From Paracraurococcus sp042666655 (GTDB lineage: Bacteria; Pseudomonadota; Alphaproteobacteria; Acetobacterales; Acetobacteraceae), in NCBI RefSeq assembly GCF_042666655.1, contig NZ_JBHTDE010000005.1:124001-188000 (forward strand): 64,000 bases of DNA, written 5' to 3'. Below, piece by piece: positions 16,102 through 23,952 of the stretch; within the stretch, counting starts at the first letter, position 1; each line of letters begins with the position of its first letter. The notes beneath the pieces were generated by a model. That model saw only the letters and a list, made by a program, of their open reading frames with translations, was not told where the DNA came from and ran no database searches. The position numbers were made by a program, and so were the translations under genes.

Positions 16102-17220
16102 TCAACCGCCGAGCACCTGCGAAAGCGGCAGCACCTCCCGCCCCAGCGCCGCAGCCACCGCCGGGTGGACGATCCGCCCGGCATGGACGTTCAGCCCCTG
16201 GGCCAGATGCGGGTTCCCCGCGAGCGCCGCCGGGAAGCCCTTCCCCGCCAGTTGCAGGGTGAAGGGCAAGGTCGCGTTGTTCAGTGCCAGGGCGCTGGTG
16301 CGGGCGACGGCGCCGGGCATGTTGGTGACGCAGTAGTGGACCACGCCGTCCACCAGATAGGTCGGCTCGGCATGGGTGGTGGGGCGGGAGGTCTCGAAGC
16401 AGCCGCCCTGGTCGATGGCGACGTCCACCAGCACGCTGCCCGGCCGCATCCGGCCGACCATGGCGCGGGTGACCAGCCGCGGCGCCGCGGCGCCGGGGAC
16501 GAGGACGGCGCCGATCACCAGATCGGCCTCGGTCACCGCCTGCTCCACCGCATCGGCGGTGGCATAGAGCGTGGCGACGGCGCCGCCGAATTCGCGGTCC
16601 AGCGCATCCAGCACCCGGGGATTGCGGTCCAGCACGGTGACCCGCGCGCGCATCCCGGCGGCGATGCGGGCGGCATTCGACCCCACCACGCCGCCGCCCA
16701 GCACCGCGACGCGGGCCGCCGGCACGCCGGGGACGCCGGAGAGCAGGATGCCGGCGCCGCCCGCCTCCTTCTCCAGGCAGCGGGCGCCGACCTGCACCGC
16801 CATGCGGCCGGCGACCTCGCTCATCGGCGCCAGCAGCGGCAGGCCGCCCTGGGCGTCGGTCACGGTCTCGTAGGCCAGGGCGGTGCAGCCGCTTTCCATC
16901 AGCCCCTCCGTCTGGGTGGGATCGGGGGCGAGGTGGAGGTAGGTGAAGAGCAGCTGCCCGGGGCGCAGGCGGCGCCATTCCTCGGGCTGCGGCTCCTTCA
17001 CCTTCACCACCAGCATGGCGCGCTCGAAGACCGCGGCGGCGCCGGGGGCGATGGCGGCGCCGGCGGCCAGATAGGCCTCGTCGGGGAAGCCGATGCCGGC
17101 GCCGGCGCCGGTCTCGACCAGCACCTGGTGGCCCTGGGCGACCAGTTCGCGGACCGAGGCGGGGATCAGCCCGACCCGGTATTCGTGGATCTTCACTTCC
17201 TTCGGGACGCCGATCAGCAC
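16102..17220 (-). CDS. ald: Alanine dehydrogenase
   Basis: NAD-dependent L-alanine dehydrogenase, 372 aa, interconverting alanine and pyruvate plus ammonia. The family start MLIGVPKEVKIHEYRVGLIP includes the substrate-binding Arg/Lys, FTYLHLAPD contains the catalytic His, and the Rossmann loop is VLGGGVVGSNAARIAAGM. It ends with EVLPLSQVLGG, near the normal length of 370. It stands alone, so a catabolic or nitrogen-assimilating role cannot be resolved from context. Confidence 0.96.
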   Translation of the reverse strand: MLIGVPKEVKIHEYRVGLIPASVRELVAQGHQVLVETGAGAGIGFPDEAYLAAGAAIAPGAAAVFERAMLVVKVKEPQPEEWRRLRPGQLLFTYLHLAPDPTQTEGLMESGCTALAYETVTDAQGGLPLLAPMSEVAGRMAVQVGARCLEKEAGGAGILLSGVPGVPAARVAVLGGGVVGSNAARIAAGMRARVTVLDRNPRVLDALDREFGGAVATLYATADAVEQAVTEADLVIGAVLVPGAAAPRLVTRAMVGRMRPGSVLVDVAIDQGGCFETSRPTTHAEPTYLVDGVVHYCVTNMPGAVARTSALALNNATLPFTLQLAGKGFPAALAGNPHLAQGLNVHAGRIVHPAVAAALGREVLPLSQVLGG

Positions 17221-17269
17221 GTCGTCTTCTCCCCGCGATGGCGCCCCGGATGTGGGGCGCGCGGGGGCG

Positions 17270-17623
17270 TCAATCGACCGGCAGGAAGATGAACACCACG
17301 GCAGCGACCAGGCAGAGCATGGCGGCGAGGTAGGTCCAGCGCAGCGGCTCGCCCAGGATCAGCACGCTGAAGCCGGCGAAGACCGAGAGGGTGATCACCT
17401 CCTGCATCACCTTCAGCTGCTGCCCGGTATAGGTGCCGGACTCGTAGCCGATGCGGTTGGCCGGCACCGCAAGGCAGTATTCGAAGAAGGCGATGCCCCA
17501 GGAGATCAGGATCGCCATCCACATCGCCCAGCCCGGGCGCTTCAGGTGGCCGTACCAGGCCCAGGTCATCAGGATGTTGCTGCCGATCAGCATCAGGGGG
17601 GGCAGGAAATGGCTGGGGGTCAT
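17270..17623 (-). CDS. DMT family protein (DUF486)
   Basis: A 117-aa protein with four hydrophobic segments and the DUF486 signature: LMLIGSNILMTWAWYGHLK, ISWGIAFFEYCLAVPANRIG, and the QLKVMQEVITLSVFAGFSVL stretch. This is a small relative of the drug/metabolite transporter superfamily, probably dimeric; substrate unknown. It lies 61 nt beyond repeat copy C and the AmpG-like gene, in the same direction, so read-through from that gene is possible unless the repeat terminates it. Confidence 0.88.
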   Translation of the reverse strand: MTPSHFLPPLMLIGSNILMTWAWYGHLKRPGWAMWMAILISWGIAFFEYCLAVPANRIGYESGTYTGQQLKVMQEVITLSVFAGFSVLILGEPLRWTYLAAMLCLVAAVVFIFLPVD

Positions 17624-17684
17624 GGCGGCTCCTTCGGCACGGCCCGAACGCTAGGGCCAGCGGGAGCGTTGCCAGGTCGGGTCA

Positions 17685-17818
17685 GGAAGATCGGGGAGGG
17701 AAAGGTGTTCCCTCCCCACCCTTCCTTTTTTTGTGGGCTTGGCACCCGCCGCGCGGCAGGTGCCGACTCCCGGAAACAGATGGGGGTCCGGGGGGATACC
17801 TTCCCCCGGCCTTCCTTC
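17685..17818. repeat. Tripartite palindromic repeat, copy C
   Basis: Directly abuts the stop codon of the AmpG-like gene. Hairpin 1 at 17693-17717 (perfect 10-bp stem GGGGAGGGAA, 5-nt loop), core palindrome at 17741-17764, hairpin 3 at 17788-17809 (7-bp stem CCGGGGG, 8-nt loop). Ends are short complementary GGAAG/CTTCC. Spacer hairpin 1-core is 23 nt, slightly shorter than in the other copies. Confidence 0.85.
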
Positions 17819-19078
17819 CTACCGCCGCGCCTCCGGCAGCCGCCACAGCAGCCAGGCCATGATCCCCATCGCCGGCAGCGCCGCCGCCGTGGTCAGCAGG
17901 AAGAAGTTGGGCCAGCCCAGCGCCTGGGCCAGCCAGCCGGAACTTGCCCCCAGGGTCCGCAGCGGGACGGCCGCCAGGGACGACAGCAGCGCATATTGCG
18001 TCGCGGTGAAGGACCGGTTGGTCAGCAGCGACAGCCAGGTCAGGAAGGCGGCATCCGCCAGCCCGTCGGTGAAGCTCTCGACCCCGACCTGGGCCCAGAG
18101 CATCGGCATGGAATGCCCGGCCTGCGCCAGCGCCAGGTACATCAGGTTCGACAGCATCTGGCCGAGCCCGGTCACCACCAGCGCCCGCCGCACCCCGATC
18201 ACGCCCACCAGCCAGCCGCCGGCCAGCGCGCCGCCGAGCGTGGCGACCATGCCGAAGACGGTGGCCACCGTCGCCACGTCCTCCCGCGTGAAGCCCAGCG
18301 ACCGGTAGAAGGGCGTGGTCATGATGCCGGCCAGCGCCTCGCCCAGCTTGAACAGCGCGACGAAGAGCAGGATCGCCAGCCAATGCGGCCGGCGCATGAA
18401 ATCGAGGAAGGGCTCCAGCACCGAGCCGCGCAGCCGCGCCCGCCAGCCCGCCGCGGCGCGCGCCACCCGCGCCGGCTCCGCCGCCAGCAGGGTCGCGGCG
18501 ATCCCCGGCAGCATCAGCGCCGCGCCGTACAGGAAGGCGCCGGACCAGCCGAAGGGCGCGACCAGCAGCAGGGTCCCGGCGCCGCTGGCCAGCAGCGCCA
18601 TCCGGTAGCCCCAGACATAGGCGGCGAGGCCGTAGGCCTGGGCGCCGTCGTCCTCGCCCAGCACCTCGATGCGCCAGGCATCCACCACGATGTCCTGGCT
18701 GGCCGACAGGAAGGCCACCAGCGCGGCCAGCAGCGCCACCGCCAGCGGGGCGTGGCGCGGGTCGCCGAATCCGACGGCCGCGATGGCGACCACCAGCGCC
18801 AGTTGAATGGTCAGCAGCCAGCCGCGCCGCTGTCCCAGCACCGGCGGCCGCACCGCGTCGAGCGCCGGCGACCAGAGGAATTTATTGGCATAGGCCAGGC
18901 CGATCAGCGCGGTCAGGCCGATCGCCGACAGCGACAGGTCGCTCTCGGCGAACCACTGCCGCAGCACCTGGCCGGCGATCAGCGGCAGCGGCACGCCGGC
19001 CGAAAAGCCGAGGACGAAGAGGATGGGGAAGCGCCGGTCGCGCCAGGACGCGGCGGCAGCGGATGCGGGATCGGCCAT
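17819..19078 (-). CDS. AmpG-like muropeptide MFS transporter
   Basis: A 419-aa major facilitator with about 12 membrane segments, related to AmpG, the inner-membrane importer of GlcNAc-anhydroMurNAc peptides in cell-wall recycling. Typical features are FLWSPALDAVRPPVLGQRRG after the second segment, the FLSASQDIVVDAWRIEVL motif and the RMALLASGAG segment. The family also includes acetyl-CoA transporter-like proteins, so substrate assignment is by similarity only. No beta-lactamase or amidase gene is adjacent. It is downstream of and co-directional with the ABC-2 exporter genes. Confidence 0.82.
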   Translation of the reverse strand: MADPASAAAASWRDRRFPILFVLGFSAGVPLPLIAGQVLRQWFAESDLSLSAIGLTALIGLAYANKFLWSPALDAVRPPVLGQRRGWLLTIQLALVVAIAAVGFGDPRHAPLAVALLAALVAFLSASQDIVVDAWRIEVLGEDDGAQAYGLAAYVWGYRMALLASGAGTLLLVAPFGWSGAFLYGAALMLPGIAATLLAAEPARVARAAAGWRARLRGSVLEPFLDFMRRPHWLAILLFVALFKLGEALAGIMTTPFYRSLGFTREDVATVATVFGMVATLGGALAGGWLVGVIGVRRALVVTGLGQMLSNLMYLALAQAGHSMPMLWAQVGVESFTDGLADAAFLTWLSLLTNRSFTATQYALLSSLAAVPLRTLGASSGWLAQALGWPNFFLLTTAAALPAMGIMAWLLWRLPEARR

Positions 19079-19172
19079 GCCCGCCCGCTACCAGACGGCG
19101 AGGCCGTCGCCTACCGGAAGCGGCGCGGAATCGCCCGAATGCCGCGGCGACCGGGCGCGCCCATGCACCGGT

Positions 19173-20003
19173 CTACTCCCCGATGTTCAGCAACGCCCCG
19201 CGCATCCGGGCCGACTCGAACTGCCGCATGAAGACCCAGGCCATCGTCGCCATCCAGAAGGCATCCAGCGCAAAGGCGGCGCCCAGGTGCCCCCAGGCGA
19301 TGCTGCCGTCCAGCAGCGCCGCCCGCATGCCCTCGAAGACATGCGCCGAGGGCAACGAATAGGCCACCGGATGCAGCCAGGCGGGCAGCACCGAGACCGG
19401 GTAGAACACGGCGGAAAACGGCGCCAGCCCGAACAGCACCGACCAGGCCAGCGCCTCGGCCCCCGCGCCATGGCGCAGGATCAGCGAGGTGACGCCGAGC
19501 GCCACCGCCCAGCCCATCACCAGCAGCGCGGCGAAGAAGGCCACCACCACCGGCCCCATCGAGAACAGCCCGAAGCTGTACAGCAGCCAGGCCAGCAGCA
19601 CCGCGGGCGACACGCCGATCAGCACCCGGATCACGCTCATCGCCATCAGCCCGGCGACCAGCTCGCGCGGCCTGAGCGGGCTGACGAAGACATGGCCCAG
19701 GTTGCGCGACCAGATCTCCTCGAGGAAGGAGATCGAGAAGCCCATCTGGCTGCGCAACGTCACCTCCCACAGCAGGACGCCGCCCAGCAGCATCCCGGCG
19801 GCGATGCCGGCGGTGTTGTTCTGCAGCCCGGTCAGGTAGGCGGTGACGAAGCCCCAGACCACCATCTGCAGGATCGGCCAGTACATGAGTTCCAGCACCC
19901 GCGGCCAGGACCGGCGGTAGAGCGCCAGGTGCCGGTAAACCAGGCCCCAGATGCGGCGGAACGCGGCCCCCGCGCCGGAACGCCGCGCCGGATCCCCGTT
20001 CAT
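19173..20003 (-). CDS. ABC-2 type transporter permease
   Basis: A 276-aa permease with about six membrane segments in the ABC-2 arrangement used by exporters of the NodJ/DrrB/YadH class. The conserved cytoplasmic stretch SISFLEEIWSRNLGHVFVSP and the RPRELVAGL segment follow the second helix. The ATG at 20003 overlaps the stop of the upstream ATPase gene by 4 nt, so the two form an exporter pair in one transcript. Exported substrate unknown; no resistance or capsule gene is near. Confidence 0.9.
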   Translation of the reverse strand: MNGDPARRSGAGAAFRRIWGLVYRHLALYRRSWPRVLELMYWPILQMVVWGFVTAYLTGLQNNTAGIAAGMLLGGVLLWEVTLRSQMGFSISFLEEIWSRNLGHVFVSPLRPRELVAGLMAMSVIRVLIGVSPAVLLAWLLYSFGLFSMGPVVVAFFAALLVMGWAVALGVTSLILRHGAGAEALAWSVLFGLAPFSAVFYPVSVLPAWLHPVAYSLPSAHVFEGMRAALLDGSIAWGHLGAAFALDAFWMATMAWVFMRQFESARMRGALLNIGE

Positions 20004-20770
20004 GCCGGGATCTCCTCGCGCGACCGGCCGCGGGCGATGTCGAGGAAGACCTCCTCCAGGTCGTCGCGGCCGTATCTGGACAGCAGCTCGGCCGGGCTGC
20101 CCTGGTCCACCACCCGGCCCTGCTTCAGCATCAGCACGTGGTCGCAGAGCCGCTCGACCTCGGCCATGTTGTGGCTGGCCAGCAGGATGGCGCAGCCGCT
20201 CTCGGCCCGGTAGCGCTCCAGCCAGCTGCGCACCCAATCGCCGGTATCGGGGTCGAGGCTGGCGGTGGGCTCGTCCAGCAGCAGCAGTTCGGGGCGGTTG
20301 ACCAGCGCCTTGGCCAGCGCGACGCGGGTCTTCTGCCCGGCCGAGAGCTGCCCGGCCGGCCGGTCGAGCAGGTCGGTGAGATGCAACTGCGCCGCCAGCT
20401 CGGCGATCCGCCGCTCGGCCTGCGGCACGTCGTACAGGTGGGCATAGACCCTGAGGTTCTCGGCCACGGACAGCCGCGACGGCAGGGCGATGTAGGGCGA
20501 GGAGAAGTTCATCCGCGCCAGCGCCCTGAAGCGGTCCCGCGCCATGTCGTGGCCGAGGCAGGCGATCCGTCCACCCGACGGCACCAGCAGCCCCAGCAGC
20601 ATGGCGATGGTGGTGGTCTTGCCGGCGCCGTTGCCGCCCAGCAGCCCCCAGGTGGCGCCGCGCGGCATGGCGAAGGACAGCCCGTCCACCGCCGGCGCCG
20701 CCCCACCCGGATACAGCTTGCTCAGCCCCTCGGCGAGGATCGCGGGGGTGGTCTCGGCGCGGATGTCCAT
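20000..20770 (-). CDS. ABC-2 exporter ATP-binding protein
   Basis: ATPase of the exporter pair, about 256 aa. Walker A LLGGNGAGKTTT, Q-loop region in ARMNFSSPYIALPSRLSVAEN, signature LSAGQKTRVALAKAL (a variant of LSGGQ with Ala), Walker B LLLLDEPTASLDPDT, and the H-loop in LLASHNMAEV. This belongs to the CcmA/NodI-like subfamily with one ATP-binding domain. I chose the ATG at 20770; the frame continues to 20824 but adds Arg/Gly-rich sequence with no family match. Confidence 0.92.
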   Translation of the reverse strand: MDIRAETTPAILAEGLSKLYPGGAAPAVDGLSFAMPRGATWGLLGGNGAGKTTTIAMLLGLLVPSGGRIACLGHDMARDRFRALARMNFSSPYIALPSRLSVAENLRVYAHLYDVPQAERRIAELAAQLHLTDLLDRPAGQLSAGQKTRVALAKALVNRPELLLLDEPTASLDPDTGDWVRSWLERYRAESGCAILLASHNMAEVERLCDHVLMLKQGRVVDQGSPAELLSRYGRDDLEEVFLDIARGRSREEIPA

Positions 20771-20825
20771 CGGCCGCCATATGCGGGCGCCGGGGCGGCA
20801 CGCCAACCCGCCATCGGCATTCATC

Positions 20826-22013
20826 CTATGCGCGCGGCCGCAGCAGCCGCCCTTCGAACAGCGTCACCCCGGCCTCCCAGCCCCAGCCGATCGCCGCCGC
20901 GCGGTCGGCGCCGACCAGCACCACGCGCCCCTCCGGCAGCGTCGGCGCCAGCGCCGCCAATTCGGGCGAGAAGGGCAGCCGCAGCAGGTCCACCCCCGTC
21001 AGGTCGGGCGGGAAGGCGGCCAGCAGGTCCGGCCCCGGCAGGTCCAGCGCCAGGCGGTAGCCGCGGGCGCGGGCGAAGTCGCGGGCGAAGGCGAAGCCCT
21101 CGGCGTCGGCCAGCGCGTCCTCGGCCGGCAGCGCCAGCACCGTCGCCGCCCGCGTCGGCGCATCGAGCAGCGCGTCGAGCCGGAGGAACGCCGTCTCCCC
21201 CAGGCTCCCGGCCGCGAGGCAGAGGCCGAGCGGGCCGCGCCGCCGCGCCTCCTCCGGCCGGGCCAGCTCGGCCAGCAGGCGCCGGTCCAGCAGCCGGCGC
21301 AGCCGCCGCGCCAGCCAGGGCGCCGCGGCCGGATCCAGCGCCGGGGCGAGCTCCGCCCGCAATTCCGGCCAGGCCAGCCGCCATTCCTCCCATTCCAGCA
21401 CCGGCGCCGCGCCGCCCCGGGCCAGCCGGCAGACCGGGCGGCGGCGGAGGAAGCGGGCCAGGCCGGCACCGCGCAGCGCCGCCTCCAGCGCCGCCAGCTC
21501 CGCCGGCGCGAAGCCGGCCCCGGGCGCCGGCCGCGGCCGCGGCAGCGGCGGCGGCCCCAGCGAATCCTCGACCGCCGCCAGCAGCGCCGCGGCATCGCGC
21601 GGCAGGTCGAGCACCGCATGCAGCGGCGCCTCGGCCGCTTCTTCCCCCAGCAGGATGGCCAGCACCGCCTCGGCGTCGCGCAGGTGCCGGCCGCCGGGCG
21701 GGGCGACCGCGACCAGGTCGCCGTTCGGCAGCTCGAACAGCCGGCTGCGCACCGGGCGGAGGGCAGGCTCCAGCGCCTCCCGCAGCAGGCGGCGGTGGTG
21801 GCCGCGGCGCATCCGCGGGGCAAGCCGGGACAGCCGCAGATGCAGCGCCTGGCGCGGCACCTCGGCCGCAACCGCCTCCCGCACCAGCTGCGCCAGGGCC
21901 AGGGCATCGGCCGCGGCGGCCGGCCCGCCGGCCAGCCCCTCCGCCAGCGCCACCAGGCCGAACGGCGCCAGCGCCGGCAGCCGCCCGGCGGCGCGGCTCA
22001 GGCCGGCGGCCAT
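20826..22013 (-). CDS. Uncharacterised protein with degenerate EAL-like C-terminus
   Basis: A 395-aa, Ala/Leu/Arg-rich protein that I cannot assign confidently. The last third has the layout of an EAL barrel: ARARGYRLALDLPGPDLLAA resembles the EAL segment around the DDFGTG motif, LTGVDLLRLPFSPEL resembles the strand before KID, and IGWGWEAGVTLFEGRLLRP resembles the closing G-x-x-x-x-QG motif. None of the catalytic acids (E-A-L, DDFG, K) is present, so cyclic di-GMP hydrolysis is not expected. It overlaps its upstream neighbour by 16 nt, and the two share the closing pattern, so they look like tandem paralogues. Binding of a nucleotide or partner protein is possible. Confidence 0.5.
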   Translation of the reverse strand: MAAGLSRAAGRLPALAPFGLVALAEGLAGGPAAAADALALAQLVREAVAAEVPRQALHLRLSRLAPRMRRGHHRRLLREALEPALRPVRSRLFELPNGDLVAVAPPGGRHLRDAEAVLAILLGEEAAEAPLHAVLDLPRDAAALLAAVEDSLGPPPLPRPRPAPGAGFAPAELAALEAALRGAGLARFLRRRPVCRLARGGAAPVLEWEEWRLAWPELRAELAPALDPAAAPWLARRLRRLLDRRLLAELARPEEARRRGPLGLCLAAGSLGETAFLRLDALLDAPTRAATVLALPAEDALADAEGFAFARDFARARGYRLALDLPGPDLLAAFPPDLTGVDLLRLPFSPELAALAPTLPEGRVVLVGADRAAAIGWGWEAGVTLFEGRLLRPRA

Positions 22014-23053
22014 CGTGGCTCCCGGGCCAGCAGCAGCCCTGCCGCCCGGGCGAATTCCAGCGCCGCGGGGTCGCGCGCCCCGACCAGCAGCAGCTTCGCC
22101 GGGTCGAGCCCGGCCAGGTCCGCCGGCAATCCGGGCGACCAGCGCAGCAGCAGCAGGTCGGCCGGCAGCCGCCGCGGATCGAGCAGGCCGAGCGTCGCCG
22201 CCTCCAGCCCCTCCAGCGCCAGGGCCCAGTGCCGCTCGGCCAGGCGGCGGCGCAATTCGGGGAAGCCGGGATCGGCGGCCAGCGCCAGCGGCAGCACCGC
22301 GACCGCGCCAGGCAGGGCCGCCGGCAGCGGCAACCGGTCGCGCGCCACGGGGATCAGCCGCAGCCCGGGCAGGTCGCGCGCCCAGGCCGCCAGTCCGGGC
22401 AGCAGCCGGGCCGCCATGCGTTCCTCGGCATGCGCCAGCAGGTCGGGGTCGGCGGCCAGCGGGCCGAGCGCCGCGGCGATGGCAGCGCGGTCCAGCCGCA
22501 GCCGCGTGCCGCGTATCGCCGCGGTCTGCGCGGTGACCAAGGATTCCGCACGCAGCGCCGCCGCTGCAGGAATGCCGTCCAGGACCTGGTGCAGCCCGGA
22601 CAGGGGAGGCAGGCCCGGCGACGGCGCTGCGGGTGGCGACGGCGCGACGGGCGCCGGCCATTGCCCCGCGGCCCAGGCCAGCACCGCATCGGCATCCCGC
22701 GGCAATCGCCAGACCGGCAGGGGGTGCGGGTCGCCGCCCAGGGTCCCGAGCGCCGCCGCGGCCCGCAGCGCGGCGCTGGTCGAGGCGCCGAGCAGCAGGC
22801 TGCCGCCGCCGGCCGAGCGCAGCAGCGTGCCGCCGCCGGTCGCCGCGGCATCCTGCAGGATCGCCTCCGCCATCCGCCAGCGGGCCGGGCCCAGCCCGAA
22901 GCGGTCGCGCGGCGGCAGCAGCAGCGCCGCCCGGCCACGCGCGCCCGGCAGCGCCGCCAGGACCGCTTCCAGCAGCGGCGCGGTGGCCGCGAGCCGTCCT
23001 GCCGGGACCGGCAGCAGGGCGGGAGTCGTCACGGCTGCGGCGGTCACGGTCAT
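21998..23053 (-). CDS. Uncharacterised protein, paralogue of its downstream neighbour
   Basis: A 351-aa Ala/Leu-rich cytoplasmic protein not recognised as a named family. Its ending (AKLLLVGARDPAALEFARAA then GLLLARE) matches the ending of the downstream protein (VVLVGADRAAAIGWGWEAGV then TLFEG), suggesting a shared degenerate EAL-like fold. The sequence around ARWRMAEAILQDAA and GGGTLLRSAGGGSLLLGA in the N-terminal half recalls a sensor-type domain but no motif is decisive. Two ATGs are close; AAGGA ends 6 nt before the one at 23053 and directly abuts the one at 23059, so 23053 is preferred. It is divergent from the phosphatase gene. Confidence 0.5.
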   Translation of the reverse strand: MTVTAAAVTTPALLPVPAGRLAATAPLLEAVLAALPGARGRAALLLPPRDRFGLGPARWRMAEAILQDAAATGGGTLLRSAGGGSLLLGASTSAALRAAAALGTLGGDPHPLPVWRLPRDADAVLAWAAGQWPAPVAPSPPAAPSPGLPPLSGLHQVLDGIPAAAALRAESLVTAQTAAIRGTRLRLDRAAIAAALGPLAADPDLLAHAEERMAARLLPGLAAWARDLPGLRLIPVARDRLPLPAALPGAVAVLPLALAADPGFPELRRRLAERHWALALEGLEAATLGLLDPRRLPADLLLLRWSPGLPADLAGLDPAKLLLVGARDPAALEFARAAGLLLAREPRWPPA

Positions 23054-23106
23054 GCGCATTCCTTGCGCGGTGCAGTGGGGGCGGAACTCCGCTAAGGTCG
23101 CGCCGG

Positions 23107-23835
23107 ATGGTGAACGAAGCCTTAGTCAGCAATCTCCTGGCCCCCGGCATGCTGCCGCAGGGCCTCCGCATCTACGCGATCGGCGACGTGCATGGCTGCG
23201 CCGACCGGCTGGGCGCGCTGCATGCGCAGATCGCCCAGGACGCCCGCGCCCACCCGGCCGAGGAGGTCGTGCTGGTGCATCTCGGCGACTATGTCGACCG
23301 CGGCGAGGACAGCGCCGGCGTGCTGGAACGCCTGCTCGCCCCTTGCCCCGTCCCGGGGGCGGAGGTGGTGAACATCCTCGGCAACCACGAGGTGATGATG
23401 CTGGACGCCTGCGACCCGCGCTCGCCGCCCGGGGCGATGCCCTTCTGGCTGGAGAACGGCGGCACGGAGACCCTGGCCAGCTACCGCACCTCGGCGGAGG
23501 ACCCGGCACCCTGGGAGGTGATCCCGCGCGAGCACCTGGACCTGCTGCGCGGCTGTGCGCTGCGCTGGGCGGCGGGCGACTACCTGTTCGTCCATGCCGG
23601 GGTGCGGCCCGGCGTGCCGCTCGACCGGCAGGACCCCTTCGACCTGCTCTGGATCCGCGAGCCCTTCCTGTCCTTCGAGGGTGACCTGCCGCAGATCGTG
23701 GTGCACGGCCATACGCCGGCGACCGTCCCGGCGGTGCGGCCGCACCGCATCGGCATCGACACCGGCGCCTGCTTCGGCGGGGCGCTCACCTGCCTGGTGC
23801 TGGAAGGCCAGCGGCTGCGCTTCCTGGAGGCGTGA
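23107..23835 (+). CDS. PPP-family serine/threonine phosphatase (metallophosphoesterase)
   Basis: A 242-aa calcineurin-like phosphoesterase of the bacterial PPP (PrpA/lambda phosphatase) group. All metal motifs are visible in order: GDVHG, GDYVDRG, GNHE, the His in YLFVHAGVRPG, and VHGHTPA near the C-terminus. It should dephosphorylate phosphoproteins or small phosphoesters with Mn or Fe/Zn. It starts at the ATG at 23107, 53 nt from the divergent gene, so the two share a promoter region. hldE follows in the same direction after about 117 nt. Confidence 0.92.
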   Translation: MVNEALVSNLLAPGMLPQGLRIYAIGDVHGCADRLGALHAQIAQDARAHPAEEVVLVHLGDYVDRGEDSAGVLERLLAPCPVPGAEVVNILGNHEVMMLDACDPRSPPGAMPFWLENGGTETLASYRTSAEDPAPWEVIPREHLDLLRGCALRWAAGDYLFVHAGVRPGVPLDRQDPFDLLWIREPFLSFEGDLPQIVVHGHTPATVPAVRPHRIGIDTGACFGGALTCLVLEGQRLRFLEA

Positions 23836-23952
23836 TCCGCCGTAGCGCCATCACATTAATCCTGTGTAATACTTTCTCCCGACGAACCCATCCCGTTCGA
23901 ATTGAGGTGCCGTGCCTTGCGCCTGAACCCGCGACTGCGCTACCGCAGACGG

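Noticed and set aside
20138..23684. Very long plus-strand frames (985 and 1046 codons)
   Set aside because: They are antisense to the exporter ATPase and the EAL-like genes, and are Arg/Ala/Pro/Gln-rich without motifs, typical of high-GC shadows.
23836..23952. AT-rich TGTGTAATACT stretch as a promoter for hldE
   Set aside because: A -10-like TAATAC is present but no convincing -35 element at proper spacing, so it was not listed as a feature.
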